This document shows positions 13,507-26,283 of a DNA stretch of 64,000 bases, piece by piece. Every line of letters begins with the position of its first letter. The first letter of the stretch is position 1. The stretch spans positions 11,410,846-11,474,845 of the forward strand of contig NC_088779.1 of the NCBI RefSeq assembly GCF_954871325.1, given 5' to 3'. Source of the DNA: Gordionus sp. m RMFG-2023. Taxonomy: Eukaryota; Nematomorpha; Gordioida; Chordodea; Parachordodidae. The notes below the pieces were generated by a model that was given only the letters and a program-made list of their open reading frames with translations, did not search any database and was not told the DNA's origin. Both the position numbers and the translations under genes were made by a program.

Positions 13507-13701
13507 CTAGAAGTTCAAGTTCAAAAATCCCCAAAATAGGTAGTTTTGTAAATAATTGAATTATGCAAGCCTGGAGATTTTGCTCTGCTCATAGATGGCA
13601 GAAAGGTTTGGATATCTATTAATGAATACTCTAGGCTTACATAATTTTGACTAAAATATTATATTAGCCATTTTTAAAAATAGAGCTGTTTAACAACAGT
13701 A
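13507..13701. repeat. MITE, TAGTGTTG family, partial copy
   Basis: The right end (GAGCTGTTTAACAACAGTA) and interior blocks (CATAGATGGCAGAAAGGTTTGG, ACTCTAGGCTTACATAATTTTGACTAAAATATT) match the family. The left end is ambiguous and no target duplication could be paired. Confidence 0.55.
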
Positions 13702-16059
13702 CCCAGATCCTGCTTTTAGAAATTTTTCGCTTTTTATGTGTTTCCGCTTTTAATGTTTTACGGTTTTTTGCTTTTAACTTTTTAACGTTTTCCCGTTTTT
13801 AACTTATTTTTTTTAAAAAAATCCTAATCATTTAAGATGTGTAAGTGTAACATAGTTTTTAAATTTAATGGAATATTATATTTTTCTGATATTTATTATT
13901 AACCTTTTTTTTCATTTCTTTATAGACTTTTAATAATCCATAATCTTTATGAATGATCTCTTAAACTTTAGCGCAAATCAAAATGCAATGCCGAAACAGT
14001 TTTATTTATTTGCATTTTTTTTTAACCTTTATAAATTAAAAATATATTACAATTGCCGTCATATTATACACCCTTTCAAATCAAATTTATCGTTTTTTAA
14101 TCAATATCTTAATGTTAAAAGAATCGAAATGACCGATATTTATAGAGCAAGAAATAATAGAGAGTGTGTAAGGAATTACATAATTTTTATTTTATACCTT
14201 TACATTTTTTTTCTGTTTTAAAATTTTATTTATTTTTGGATTTTTTTTCACCTTTGAATGGCAAAAAAATAAATAATGTAATATTGTCTTTGCATTGATT
14301 TCATATTTTATAAAATATAGCTTTTGACGCGATTACTTTACCATAAATATATTATTGTTTATATATTTTTAAAACGAAATCGCCATTTGGAAATACGGGC
14401 ATGGACTAAAAAAATTTAAAACATTTATTATAAGTAGGCATTTATTTATATATTTTTTTTTGTTTTTTATAGGTTTATTTAGTTGCCAGTTGCCACCACC
14501 CTCCCCACCTAGTAATAAATCCTAAATTATTAATAACGAGGGAACAAACCCCTAATTTTTGAAGGAATCGTTATTCCAAACATTCAAACAAAGTATCGGC
14601 CATCTTAATTTCATGCAATTTTGTCGTGCATGAACTATTATATTAATTTTACACGTAGGAAAAGAAAATGAAATCCAATTTTTTTTAATAAAAAGAAAAA
14701 ATTCATACTAAAAAGGAAATTCAAACATAGCTGGAGCTGGCCTTTAAGATTGACTATTCCCCCCCCCCCCCGTTAGAACCGGCCTAAATTAATATTCCTC
14801 ATGTTTTCACCTTTTCAATTTATATTATAATAATTTTGAAGTTGTGTATTCAAAAAAAACACATCACTTTCTTAGAAATATTTATATTAACAATTCAGGC
14901 AGAAATGCTAAAATTAAGGGGAAAAAATATAAAATGAAATGATAAACAAATATTTATCTTTTTATTGATGTCATATTATTTTGAACAATTTTTTAACTTT
15001 TTTTTATTTCTGTGAAAAGGAGGAAAAATTCTTTATTTTGTTGAGTGGATTTTTTTTTACTTCTTGGGATGAGCATTTGACGATTAAAAAATTAATAAAT
15101 TAAATATAATATGAAATTTGGAGAAAGTTTGCATTTGTTATCATTAATCTTTGACTAATACAAATTAAAAGTATAAATTTATTTCGTTGTGCTCATGACC
15201 ATTGACCAGCAGAACGATTTAAAATATTAATTATTACTTGATGTTGAGCAGAGCAGATATTATTTATTTTAATAAACGCTTATGTAATTTTATTTATTTT
15301 TTTTTAAAAAATAAAAATATATATGACCGGGCAGAATGATCAAAAAAATATTATTTTGTCAAGCTGAATTTTTTTTATCTCTTATGACGAAATTGACTAC
15401 TATTTTAAAAGCAGGCAAATTTAATCAATTTATTAACATTAATTCCTAAATTCGGCTTCAAAATTTTATTATGTTATGACAAGGTAAGAGGAAGAGCGAC
15501 TAACGAAATTTTCTGTAAACTTTTTAAAAAAAAGTAAAAATAATTAATATAGGTAAATTTAAAGTTTTTATTTATATCTTTTTTAAAAAAAATTATTTAA
15601 ATTATGGTGAAAAAAAAAATATATTATGAAAATAAAAATTTTAGGAAAATAGGTAACAAACGATAGGAAAAAAAATTGTCGATAATCTTTGATCTAAATA
15701 AAGAAAAACGAATTCATATAATAAAAGTCTTATAAATTTATTTTTGGGCAAACAAAAATATTATGACCGGAGTTGAGAAAAATGTTTATATTTGCAAGTC
15801 GGCTGCTCGATATTTTTAAAAAGATAATTGAGCTAGGCAAAAAATAAAATAGATAATATTTTCATAAAATAAAAATTGTAACGTCGGGCACGGGCCTAAA
15901 AATAAGCCCGAAGGACACAACTTTTTAATTGGTTTTTTAAAATTCTTCTTACGATCCCCTCGATGAATCTATCTGAAAACTTGTTTACGAGCATTTTTAA
16001 ATAAAATTTATTTTTAGGAAAAAAAATATTTGATCAAATTTTACCTAAAAATGCCAAAA
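13702..16059. other. Intergenic, nothing recognised
   Basis: No gene was seen. The 90-codon open frame at 13949-14221 is low-complexity F/Y/I/N and looks fortuitous. There is a C run near 14760. Confidence 0.45.
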
Positions 16060-16615
16060 TATTATTTACATTTGCCTTATCCCTTCTGTGGACACCTGTG
16101 CCGCCTGTCACAAACAGGTTGATCCTTTCTCTAGACATTGTTTCTCGTGCCTCAAAGTCAGTGGCCGTTTCCTGAGGCACGACAACCTTAATAGGTTAAT
16201 CGGCAAAGCCTTGATTTCGGCCGGTTTCCCCAATAGCTTGGAGCCATTGGGTCTCCTAAATGCTGACGGTAAGCGCCCTGACGGCATGTCTTTAACGTCT
16301 TGGCACGGCGGCAAAAGACTTGTCTGGGACGTCTCTTGTGTTACCTCCTTTCCGGCTAACGGAAATACCGACTCCTTGGAACTACAAGAAACCAATAAGT
16401 TTAATAAATATAGATTCCTCCCTAACTCTTTTTTATTTATTCCCCTTATTTTTAGCGTCCTTGGAAACCCCGGTCCCCAATCCCTAAAGTTCTTAAATCA
16501 ATTGGGTGTAGAAGAATTTCGTTAAGGACAGGGGTCAAAAACGAGTCCCTATCTCTTAAACAAAAAGTCCAATTTGAAATCCTAAAGGGGAACTACAAAT
16601 GTTTCTTCGAAACAC
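16060..16615 (+). mobile_element. Retroelement C-terminal fragment with RPDG/WD domain, decayed
   Basis: The fragment encodes the C-terminal end of a retroelement polyprotein seen in many invertebrate genomes. In order there is a Cys/His cluster (CAACHK, HCFSCLK), an RHDNLN..L.GKALISAG segment, LEPLGLLNADGKRPDG, and WHGGKRLVWDVSC. The RPDG...WDV pattern has the spacing of a restriction-like (PD-D/ExK-type) nuclease fold. It is followed by a KGNYKCFFETLP-like terminus. The GC content is clearly above the surroundings, so the insertion may be fairly recent. No reverse transcriptase or ends were found next to it. It is broken, and its exact class is uncertain. Confidence 0.6.
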
Positions 16616-17992
16616 TCCCATTTCCCTCCTAGTTTATCAAATATAGTCATTGTTAATTTTATATATATTTTGCATCGCAACTATAATATAATATATATTA
16701 TATTTTTTTTGAAATATATGGATAAAAAAAAATTTTCAATAAGAAATCAAATTTTTTCTTAAAAAAATAATATAAATAATAGTTAATTTAGATTATATTA
16801 ATATTTTTTTTTTATTAAAATTAAAATATTTGGAGGGAGAGGGGGGTGTGCTAGCCATTCATATAAAGTAAAAAAAAAATTATGACCGGTAAAAAAAAAT
16901 GATCAAAAAAAAATTTATTTTTTAAAAAATTATGATGTCAATAAAAAAAAAAAATTAAAATCTTAAAATAAATAAAAGGGGTTAAAATTCAATTTCTATT
17001 TCTAGGAAAAAAAGTACAAATTTAAAAAAAATAAAATAAAATGTCTAATTCGTAAAACATGTACATACACATTAAATAAATATTCAGAATTTTATTATTT
17101 TAAATTAAAATCAAATTTAAATTTATATTAATTTATAAAAATTATATAAAAAAATTTTTTTTGTATAAAATATAATATATTTTATTTCAGAATTAAATAC
17201 ATTTATGTTATATTTTAAAAGGTTTATTCAAAAGAAGCAATTCTCTTCAATCAAGTTTTCTAAATCCCTTTATTATTCCTTGAAGAATCAACATATTATA
17301 AAAGTAAATAAACTATTAAATTAAAATAATGTTTAAATCATAAGTCAGAACCATGAGAATCAGAGTTTATAACCGGAGGACTAATGTAGGACTTGGAGAA
17401 AGAATCTAGAACCCTTTTTAAAATACCACAACCGGTCTTATCAAAAGTGCAACTACCTGGAACCGCGACACATCTTGGAGCACTGAACTTCTTTTTCATT
17501 TTTTTGGAACCATTAGAAAAAATGTTCTCAAATATCATTTTAGGTCTAAGTTTCCAACACATAGTTCTACAAAGCTACCCCCCCCCCCCCCACCAGCCCT
17601 TATAGCGTAAGCGGGATTTTAATTTACTTTTTTAAATATTTTGTACTTATAACAATATTTTAAGATTGTGTTTATTGTTGATTATGCGACTTATAAATAA
17701 GAGCCCCATCCGCATGCCAAAATTTATTTCGATTTTAAAATTATCAGTAAAAATTTCCCCATATAATCAGATTCCGCATGTCCCAAATGGATTTAATTAT
17801 TTATTTTTTTGAACACGACTTTTAAGCAATAATTTAATGAAAGGGAGTGAACTCTTAAGGTAAAAAAAAGAATTAATGAATGCGAAAGGAAAGGAATAAA
17901 AGGAAGACCTTTTTTTACTACTCAATTTATTATGTTTTTTTTTGGTAATGAACTTTATCTTTTAGTTATTTCATAAAAATAACCCTAAATTA
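16616..17992. other. Intergenic, nothing recognised
   Basis: A/T-rich. Overlapping open frames at 17338-17605 on both strands lie next to a run of about 13 C and show no family resemblance. Confidence 0.4.
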
Positions 17993-18211
17993 CTTAAATT
18001 AATAATGTATAATGAGAAAAATTTGTTCAATTAAAAAAGAATATTTTCAAAAGAATAGTAATTCATTCCGAAAATAAAATTTATCTTGTAATAAGATTTT
18101 GTCTTAAATTAATAATGTATAATGAGAAAAATTTGTTCAATTAAAAAAGAATATTTTCAAAAGAATAGTAATTCATTCCGAAAATAAAATTTATCTTGTA
18201 ATAAGATTTTG
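17993..18211. repeat. Two-copy perfect tandem duplication, 110-bp period
   Basis: The unit starting CTTAAATTAATAATGTATAA at 17993 is repeated at 18103. The second unit ends at about 18211. I saw no mismatch, so this is a recent local duplication of non-coding DNA. Confidence 0.85.
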
Positions 18212-19205
18212 ATGATTGATGACATCAATAGACCTAAAAACATAGAAGCAATTTGTTTTTTTTAAATTTAATAATATTATGAAAAGGTAATTATTTAATT
18301 AACCCCCACCCCTAACTAGTTATTGCTCTGGCTCGTATCATTTAGACGTGCTAAAAAATCAAATCTTGGAGAAATTTTTTTATCTTATGTTAGGCATCCT
18401 AAAAGTAAAACGCAAGAGTTTAAACATTTTACACATAGTAATAAACGATTATTTTAGAAAAGAAAATTAAAAAATATGAAATGTTATAAATCCTTCTAAT
18501 AGTGATTTTTACGTTAATTATTAATTTTTTATATGTTCATCGGTCTGCGTTTGTAATTTTCTAAACATAAACTTTTTCGACACTCTCGAGGCTGGGGCTT
18601 GCAAATCTCTCATTTATATAACACATAAACCTTTAGGCGAATTATTAATCTATTTGAAAAAAGCAATGTTAAAACCGTTTCTAATTTAATTATTTATTTT
18701 CATCACCTTGTGGCAAATTCGAATCAAAAACTTGCAAGTCTGAGACCCGACCCTGAGGGTGAGGAAGCAAAATGTATAAATTTAAAAAAATATATATAAA
18801 GCCAGCATTTTCCCCTCCCCCCCATCCTTTGAATCAATTACAAGATAATAACTGACAAAATTATTTAAAATGATGGAAGATTCTACCAAACAATTGAATA
18901 ATATATAAATAGAATTTCTTTCCTTGGCGATAATAGCATAAAACTTGCAAACATCGTCCAAAGCTCGGTGTTAATTTTAAAATTGCAGACGGGGCCTAGG
19001 AAAATTAAAAAATTGCAATTCGGGCCGCGAAAATTATATCAAATGTTTTTTAAGTAACCTAACTTTTAAAGAGCTATTAAAAAATTGGAGGGGAGGGGGC
19101 AGGTACTAACTACGATCTCATCGAAATCAAATTGCTATTGTTTTCTCTTTTTATTAAAATATTTATTTAATTTGTTATTGTTATTTGAACAAAAAAACAA
19201 TCTTG
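18212..19205. other. Intergenic, nothing recognised
   Basis: No open frame, RNA gene or complete element was seen. Short GC-rich scraps near 18720-18760 and 18985-19030 may be decayed hAT subterminal sequence. Confidence 0.4.
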
Positions 19206-19420
19206 TAGAATTATTAAACAGAACGATTTGAGCCGATTTTTAAAAACGGTTAAAACATTTATTTTATCCAGAAAAATGCGTGCATGAAGATTTTTTGCTC
19301 TTAGATGTTAAAAAGGTTTAGACATCTATTATCGAAATCTCGAGTCTTAGGCAATATTTTTCTGAATAAAATATTGAGTCCTCGTTTTTAAAAACCAGCT
19401 TAAATAGTTTAACAAGACTA
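19206..19420. repeat. MITE, TAGTGTTG family, degenerate copy
   Basis: Left block GAGCCGATTTTTAAAAACGG and right block AAAAACCAGCTTAAATAGTTTAACAAG are diverged inverted ends. The interior has TTTAGACATCTATTATCGAAATCTCGAG and GGCAATATTTTTCTGAATAAAATATTGAG as in other copies. The flanking 8-mers do not match. Confidence 0.6.
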
Positions 19421-19838
19421 CTGTACGTTATATAAATTATATTAAAAATATATATATTTATACATCCATCCACATCACATTCCATAGGTCTTAGCCAGGA
19501 TGTCCCTTTGTTGAACTGGTCCTATGTAGTTTCCGAAACATTCACTAAAGAGTTATAAATATTACAAACTTGTTATTATATCGTTTTTATACCTCAGCAA
19601 GTCTAACATCACAAAAGGGAAATAAATATGAGCATTCCAGGTTTTATTTAAAATTAGCTTTTATAGTATGATTTCTTTTGATGTGACGCTCAATATTTGC
19701 AGCATGATGGCCTTTCAAACTTTACATTTAGATGTACCATTTGTAATACTATAGGCATAATTTATATATTGGATTAAATTATCCATAGTCATTAATCAAT
19801 GGTGTTGTATACAAGATTGGCGATTCACTAATTAAAAA

Positions 19839-20005
19839 TGTACAAACAAAGGAGTCTGCTTAGCGCCGTTTTGCGGTTTGCATGTCGAATATTAATGCAC
19901 ATTAATGTCTGCTGACTCCTATGTATGTACACTTTAAATCATTTAATGCATGAATGTATATAGCACATCATTAGCATTGATGTTAGCACATCATTAGCAT
20001 TGATG
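19839..20005. repeat. Small inverted repeat followed by a duplicated hairpin
   Basis: At 19839-19931 the ends TGTACAAACAAAGGAGTC and its near complement GACTCCTATGTATGTACA face each other around about 50 bp, like a very short MITE. Next to it, at 19960-20005, a 22-bp unit (AGCACATCATTAGCATTGATGT) is repeated, and the second copy closes as a palindrome (AGCACATCA...TGATGTGCT). Confidence 0.55.
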
Positions 20006-21307
20006 TGCTCTTTTGAGTAAAAATTTTAATTTAAAAAAGGAAATTATTTTAAAAAAATTGTAAAATAGAATATACAGACATTTATGAAACATGTGACTGA
20101 TACTTACTTATCAATCAAAATTGAAAGATATTGAACATATTAAATATAATTTAAAATTTTCGCAATATACTAGTAATTTTACATTATTTCATAAGCATAA
20201 AATTATGAGGTTCAAACCGGTTTGCAAGCATTTTTAGCGGTTCGGATAAAAAATAACCTTACCGGGTTAAAGGTTTAGGTTTGGATATCTGTAATTAATT
20301 ATTAGAATTTTACAAATACGAATAATGCAATGCCGATTATATTATTTCGTATTTTTATAGGTTTATATTATTTATATAGAGGGTGATGCAGGAAAACAAA
20401 ATCAATTTAAATTTAAACTAATTTGCGCCTATCAAAAATAAAATAATAATATAAATAACAACTAATTTTATTTTGGAAAGTCAAAAATTAAATGTATAAT
20501 ATTATTAAATTAAAAGGAAGAAGCATCACGTTTTTTTCGTTGCAAAATGTGACGAGACAAGGCAATATTACAACTTTGATTTAAGTATAAATGGGAATTT
20601 ATTGCGCAAATTTCCGTTTTATTATATAAAAAAAAATATCGTTTAAATTCCTTTATTTTATCGTTCTTTTCCATCCTGACTTTCTTTTATTTTTTGTTAT
20701 ATGACACATGTGGAAGAAATACATTTTTTTTAAAAAATTCAAGCGAAATAATGATTTTTTTATAAATATTTATTAAAATTTAATCCATGATGAAGATGAT
20801 TTTATCCATCATGACAATTTTTTTATATTAACTATACTTAACTAAATACATTATTATATAATTATAATATATTTATGTATAATAAAATTAATCTTACTCC
20901 CTCCCAATTAATTTTTAGAAAATTGCCAAATGGGGTCTTTTTATATGAGTTAACCTATTATATTCGGAATAATCGAACAAAATTGTCATAATTTTGATAC
21001 AAAAAACAATTGTTGTCTATAAAAAGTGTTACAAATCAAAATAAAAATTTTATTGTCGGTGTTAATCAAGTGACCATTTTTTTACCAATCCATATAAATT
21101 ATTGCCAAAAAGAACCATGATTGGTCAACAAATCCCTCCATTTTTTTGCTTTAATTATATGTTGCGATATTTGATAGTCTCAATCTGGCCCTGATGAATT
21201 TTTATAAAATTAGCTTATATATGCCCCAGTGGTCATATGGAACTTTTGAAAATATCCTAAAAATTGTATTTTGCACTCTTCTATCTAAAAATAAACGACC
21301 CCCATTG
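20006..21307. other. Intergenic, nothing recognised
   Basis: A/T-rich. No coding or RNA feature could be supported. Confidence 0.4.
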
Positions 21308-22071
21308 CTAATTCGATTAAAATTATTGGTATTTTTAATATTTTACTTAAATCTTCATGTCATTATAACTAATTTAGACTGAACCATTAAGGTTTACGAA
21401 ATATAATTTATAATATGATTTTTTTAGAAATTTAAATCTTGTACTATAAAATATTTCCGTTCCTGTGATGATTGATGAATTTAATATTATATCTATGTTA
21501 TAACTACATTATAAAATAAAATTATTTATTTGAAACATAGTAAAAAGGAAACATTTACAAAACATTAACAATTAGAAAGTACAATTAGAAAGAAAGAAAT
21601 GACAATATTTTCAATTTAATAAAAACATTATCTCTTATGTAATAACATAATGAGATGAGAATGACGTATAAATCTTTATAAGAAGTTTTTTTTTAAATCT
21701 TCTAATTCGATTAAAATTATTGGCATTTTTAATAAATTTTTTTTTACTATCTTAATGACATTACAATTAATTGGGACTGAACCTTAGATTTAATTTACGA
21801 AATATAATTTATAATGATTTTTTAGAAATTTAAATCTTGTATTATAAAATATTTCCGTTCATGTGATGATTGATGAATCTAATATAATATCCATGTTAAA
21901 TGGTAACTACATTATAAAAAAAAATATTTATTTGAAATATAGGAAAAGGAAACATTTACAAAACATTAACAATTAGAAAGAAAGAAATGACAAGATTTTC
22001 TGTTTAAAATAACTTATCTCTTATGTAATAACATAATGAGATGAGAATGACGTATAAATCTTTATAAGAAG
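21308..22071. repeat. Diverged tandem duplication, about 394-bp period
   Basis: Unit 1 (21308-21685) and unit 2 (21702-22071) share CTAATTCGATTAAAATTATTGG at the start, a middle block AAATATTTCCGTTC.TGTGATGATTGATGAAT, and the end GACGTATAAATCTTTATAAGAAG. Small indels and substitutions separate them. Non-coding. Confidence 0.8.
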
Positions 22072-24324
22072 AATTTATTTATTTTTTTTGTTGCTTATTA
22101 TCACATTGTTTATTTGTTTTGTAACTAACTCAGCAGTTTATTTAAAAACAAAATAATAATTAATTACATTCAGTATGTTGAAACGAGAATGGATAAAAAG
22201 AATATCCAGCTAAAAACTACTTCAGAAAGATACTGAGTCTTAACAAGAATCGTTTTTAAAAAAATTATAAGGTAGAATATACAAGCGATTCATTCACTAT
22301 TATGTAACAGTGTTATATTTGATATTAATGATTGGAAAATGGACCATCATTTTTATCCGAAAGATATATATGCTCAACAGAACCAAGATCACTGAGAATT
22401 TAACTATCATTGGAAGAGGGGGAAGGGAATTATCCCTTATTGTTTTTATTTTTTTTAAATATCGCGATTCTATATTTAGAATAGGACGATGACATATATA
22501 ATTTTATAATGTAAGTGAAGTAAAGTGTATTGAACTTACCCATATGTTAAAATTCCATATGTTAAAATTAAATCAAAGATGACTTTAGACAAAAGTCGCA
22601 CACTTTATAAAAAATTATTATTTTATGTCCTTTTCTGCTCCCACTCACTCACTAATCTTGATTATTTCAAAAATTGAACAAAAAATAATAATAAACAGAT
22701 TTTTTAAAAATATAATATTAACATAATTATTTAATTTTTGTTAAGTTTCGGTGACACTTTTTTCTCTCGTTATTACTTCATCTCCTTTCATTATGTAATG
22801 CTAATCTAATTGCTTTTCCTCTTTTTCCGATTTTATTTCATTAGTTTATTATAAAGTTATTTATTAAGACTTGGCCGACCTTTCTAGGCAAAAATTTATA
22901 AAAAATTTCCGAATCTATACAATCCGACCAAATATATATTTTTTTAAAGATTCGAGTCCAATTTTTTTTATTGGTTGGACTGTTTGAAAAGAAAAGTATT
23001 TCAATTCAACGAAATCGGATAAATTCTTAGGCCGTGTCCTGGTTCGTTATTTTTGAAGATTTTGAAATAGGACACCCCACCCCATTTTGGTTTGCGATTG
23101 TACATTTTAGATAAATATTTTGGTAAGAATCACAAAGATGTTTACATGTACGTGAATCTATGTGTGGGGGGTGGGGGCTGTTTTAGAAGAAGCTAGATAG
23201 ACGGCCAGAATAGCCTACCGTTAAAATATGAAAAAAATTTGGGTGTCCGGTCCGAAATAAAAAAATTAAATCCAAGTTCCTAATCGACCCGAGTCCAAGA
23301 GGATGTGGGTAAATCCGACCGACTCGAATTCAGTCTGATCAGTCCGCGCCGGAAATTCTTTATTAGTAATTTTATAATTGCAATCATAATTTAATTTCGC
23401 ATTATAATTTTTAATTTTTTTAAAATTTTAAAAAAAAATCACCACATTTTTTAAAAAAAATTCAAAAACGGTTAATTTTTTTTTCTTGTGATATTTTTTT
23501 AATATTTTTATTTTGTAAAAATAATAAAAAGTTCAGTTCGTTGGCTTTTTTTTGCATTTATTATTTAATTTTTTTTTAAATTTATTTATTATTAATTTTT
23601 TGTTTTCCAAAAAATGCATTTTTAAATTAAATTTTTTTCTTTTTAAATTAATAAATAATAAGAAGTGAAACTTCCGTAAGGTGACCACCGACTTACGGAA
23701 AGATTGACATTAATAAAAGAATTTTTTTGCAAGAAGTGGTCTATTTTTAATAATCAAGATAGTGAGGTGATGTCTTGGATTAATTGAGAAGTTCAGCAAT
23801 CCAAAGTTTTAGATCATAGGAATCTCAGCATTTGGAGAAAATGTGGACTGGACACTTTATAAAGGTTTTACTCTTAAAAATATGTAAAAATAAATTTCAG
23901 AGGCTCGTCCTGTTTATTTTGTTATTCTATATGACAAAAACAAAATAGTGGATCAAAAAAATAATCGACAAAATTTACATATCTATAAAATGCTTAGAAA
24001 ATGGTATTTTTTCAGAAAAATAATGATTTGTTTAAGAGCTTTTATAAAACTAAAATTTAACAAAAAATAATTTAGAATTTAAAGATTTGTTTTCACACAA
24101 AATTAAAAAAATAAATATGTGATTAAAAGATTTTTTTTATACAAAAATCATAAAAGATTTAAATTGGAATTTTGGGGAAAAAAATTTCAAAAATCTTGCG
24201 TATAGATTCAAAAAAAAAAATTAAATTTTTTCATCTTCATTCGAATCTTTGAAGGATTTTTGTGAGGAGTTTGCAAAACTGAATAAAAAAAAGAGATATT
24301 TTGGGTAATAAAAATTTTTTTTTC
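22072..24324. other. Intergenic, with GC-rich repeat scraps
   Basis: No gene was recognised. Between about 22870 and 23350 short words such as TCCGACC, CCGAGTCC and GGCCGTG recur between A/T runs, resembling the decayed interior of a hAT MITE. The ends could not be paired. Confidence 0.4.
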
Positions 24325-24410
24325 TTTTTAGCTTTCACCTTTTCTGGTGGTAAGCTTCTTCAATCTCTCTCCACTTTAATACTCATACTATCTATTTTTA
24401 TATTTCTGAT
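24325..24410 (-). mobile_element. LINE (RTE-like) 3' end fragment
   Basis: The sequence after a T run (AGCTTTCACCTTTTCTGGTGG, TAAGCTTCTTCAAT) closely matches the 3' end of the LINE at 4385-4470. On the minus strand this is the terminal IEEAYH codons, the stop region and the tail. Only about 85 bp is present. Confidence 0.7.
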
Positions 24411-24422
24411 CGATTCCATTTA

Positions 24423-24620
24423 AATCTCCCACCGGAGTATCACTATCGAGTCCATTGTATCTTGATCTAACACTGAAGTATCAATATCGACAGATATCCC
24501 ACCGGAGTACACCGGGGTATTCTTATCGATTCTATTGTAAGCTTGATCCCCCACACCGGAATATCAATCCCGATGGATCTCCCACCGGAGTATCGTTATC
24601 AAGTACATTGTAGCTTGGAT
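24423..24620. repeat. GC-rich minisatellite next to the LINE tail
   Basis: There are about three imperfect units, starting near 24423, 24492 and 24575. Each begins (A/G)ATCTCCCACCGGAGTA and continues with TATCGA(G/T)T..ATTGTA..TTGATC. Unit length is about 70-85 bp. Its base composition is markedly unlike the surroundings. It abuts the LINE fragment and may be part of the same insertion. Confidence 0.7.
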
Positions 24621-25927
24621 ACATTGTGCTTAAACGGCCCCCGAGGTCAGAGATCGTTTTCATCCTTGAATGACCCACGAGTTCAGCTGGCTTCTTATTT
24701 GGTTTATTGGACAAGTATCCTAGCACCCGGCTGTCCAAGCCTGTCGGTGACCGAGGTGGCATTTCTCAGCTCAGAAAATCATCTTATCATATGTCTATAC
24801 ACATCCGTCATCGAAGAAAAACCTGAAATTTTTTAGTTCCTTTCCAGGATAACCTGGGACTTTCGGTTTACAAGCGTATCATACACCACTAAAATAAATG
24901 ATTAATAAAAATTTTAGCATGGGTATAGGGTTAGTATAATAGGAGATCTCTAGAGTTAGACTAAAAAAATTGTTATAGATTTTCACTTATACTCTAGGAA
25001 AAAAGGAACTCTTCAAAGTTTTAAATGCTAAAGTTTCTAAAGACAAGGCATTTATAAAATGGTAAGATGATTTTATTTTTAAAAAGATGTCAAATTTTTA
25101 CTACATAATTTTTTTAAATTTTTTCTCAAATTAATTTTTTTTTAAAAAAAATATAAAAATAAATATAATGACGTGCCAATCTTTTGTCAAATATCGTTTT
25201 GTACATATTTTATTTGGGAAATAACATCCGGTCCGATTTTCAATAAAAATTTTTATCCTTCCAGCTTACAAATATATTTTTAACCGACCCGATTATTAAA
25301 AATCAGAGTTGTTAAAAGATGCTGATCTAGATACAGATACATATACACCATTTAAAAACGTATCTGTTTTATACAATTTTTATCATACTTATATACAGGG
25401 TTCGTCGTTCTCGAACAAAAAATAATTTAAAAAATATCATATCCCTATTTTTATCCATTTTCGAACTAGCATTATTTTTAAAAAAAACATTACACTTATA
25501 ATTTATTCATTAAAAGTCAGAGGTGTATCTATAAAATTATTTTAATAAATTCGAAATAAATTATTTATTTTCTTTAAATAATTTTGTGCTAAATTAATGG
25601 GGAATGGGGGTCATGGTTAAGCAAGGATTTATATATTCCTTTATAGTGTGAACAAATTGAGCGTTTGTGTTTGCAATACATTTTTTGTATATGATAAAAA
25701 TATCCTTCACAATCTTGAACTGATATCTAGATTTAAATGGGGAAAAAATATATTTAATGAATATATATATATTTAAGTTGTATTAAGTTTTAATATTTTA
25801 TTATATAAATTTTAATATTTTATAAATTTTAATATTTTATAAATTTTAATATTTTATATATAAGTTTTAATAATTTATACATATATATTTTTATTATAAT
25901 AGTCTTAATATTTTTTAATATATATTT
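24621..25927. other. Intergenic, nothing recognised
   Basis: The GC-richer stretch up to about 24880 gives overlapping open frames on both strands with no family resemblance. The rest is A/T-rich, with simple TTTTAATATTTTATAAA tandem units at 25775-25870. Confidence 0.4.
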
Positions 25928-26283
25928 TAGTGACCTGCATCTGGCCCAAGCCCGTTGCCAGTCCGACCCGAACCCGAAATATTTTTAAAAAAGTTTCGCC
26001 GGCCCGGTCCAAATTTATTTAAATATAGAAATTAATTTTTATAATTATCCCAAATAAAAGATATATGTGTTATATGGCGTCTAGTTTCTATAAACAATAA
26101 AATAAAATATTTAATTTACATTAAAAAATTCAAAGTAAATTGATAAATTTAGATATATTAAAAAAAAATTCTAAGACCCGACCCGGCCCGAATTTTTTAA
26201 AAATATTAGGCTTGAACCAGTCCGAACCCGATTTTTTTAACGTTGGGTCGGGTACGGACCGGACCAACTTTTGCGGATCTCTA
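25928..26283. repeat. hAT MITE of the CAGAGACCTGC family, decayed
   Basis: Left end TAGTGACCTGCATCTGGCCC and right end TTTTGCGGATCTCTA match the family TIRs with a few changes. The body has CCGACCCGAACCCG, GCCGGCCCGG and CGACCCGGCCCG words between A/T runs. No convincing target duplication remains. Confidence 0.6.

Noticed and set aside
13949-14221. 90-codon plus-strand frame
   Set aside because: Low-complexity hydrophobic and aromatic composition expected from A/T-rich DNA; no support.
24532-24836. Overlapping 76- and 97-codon frames on both strands
   Set aside because: They lie partly over the minisatellite and have no family resemblance.
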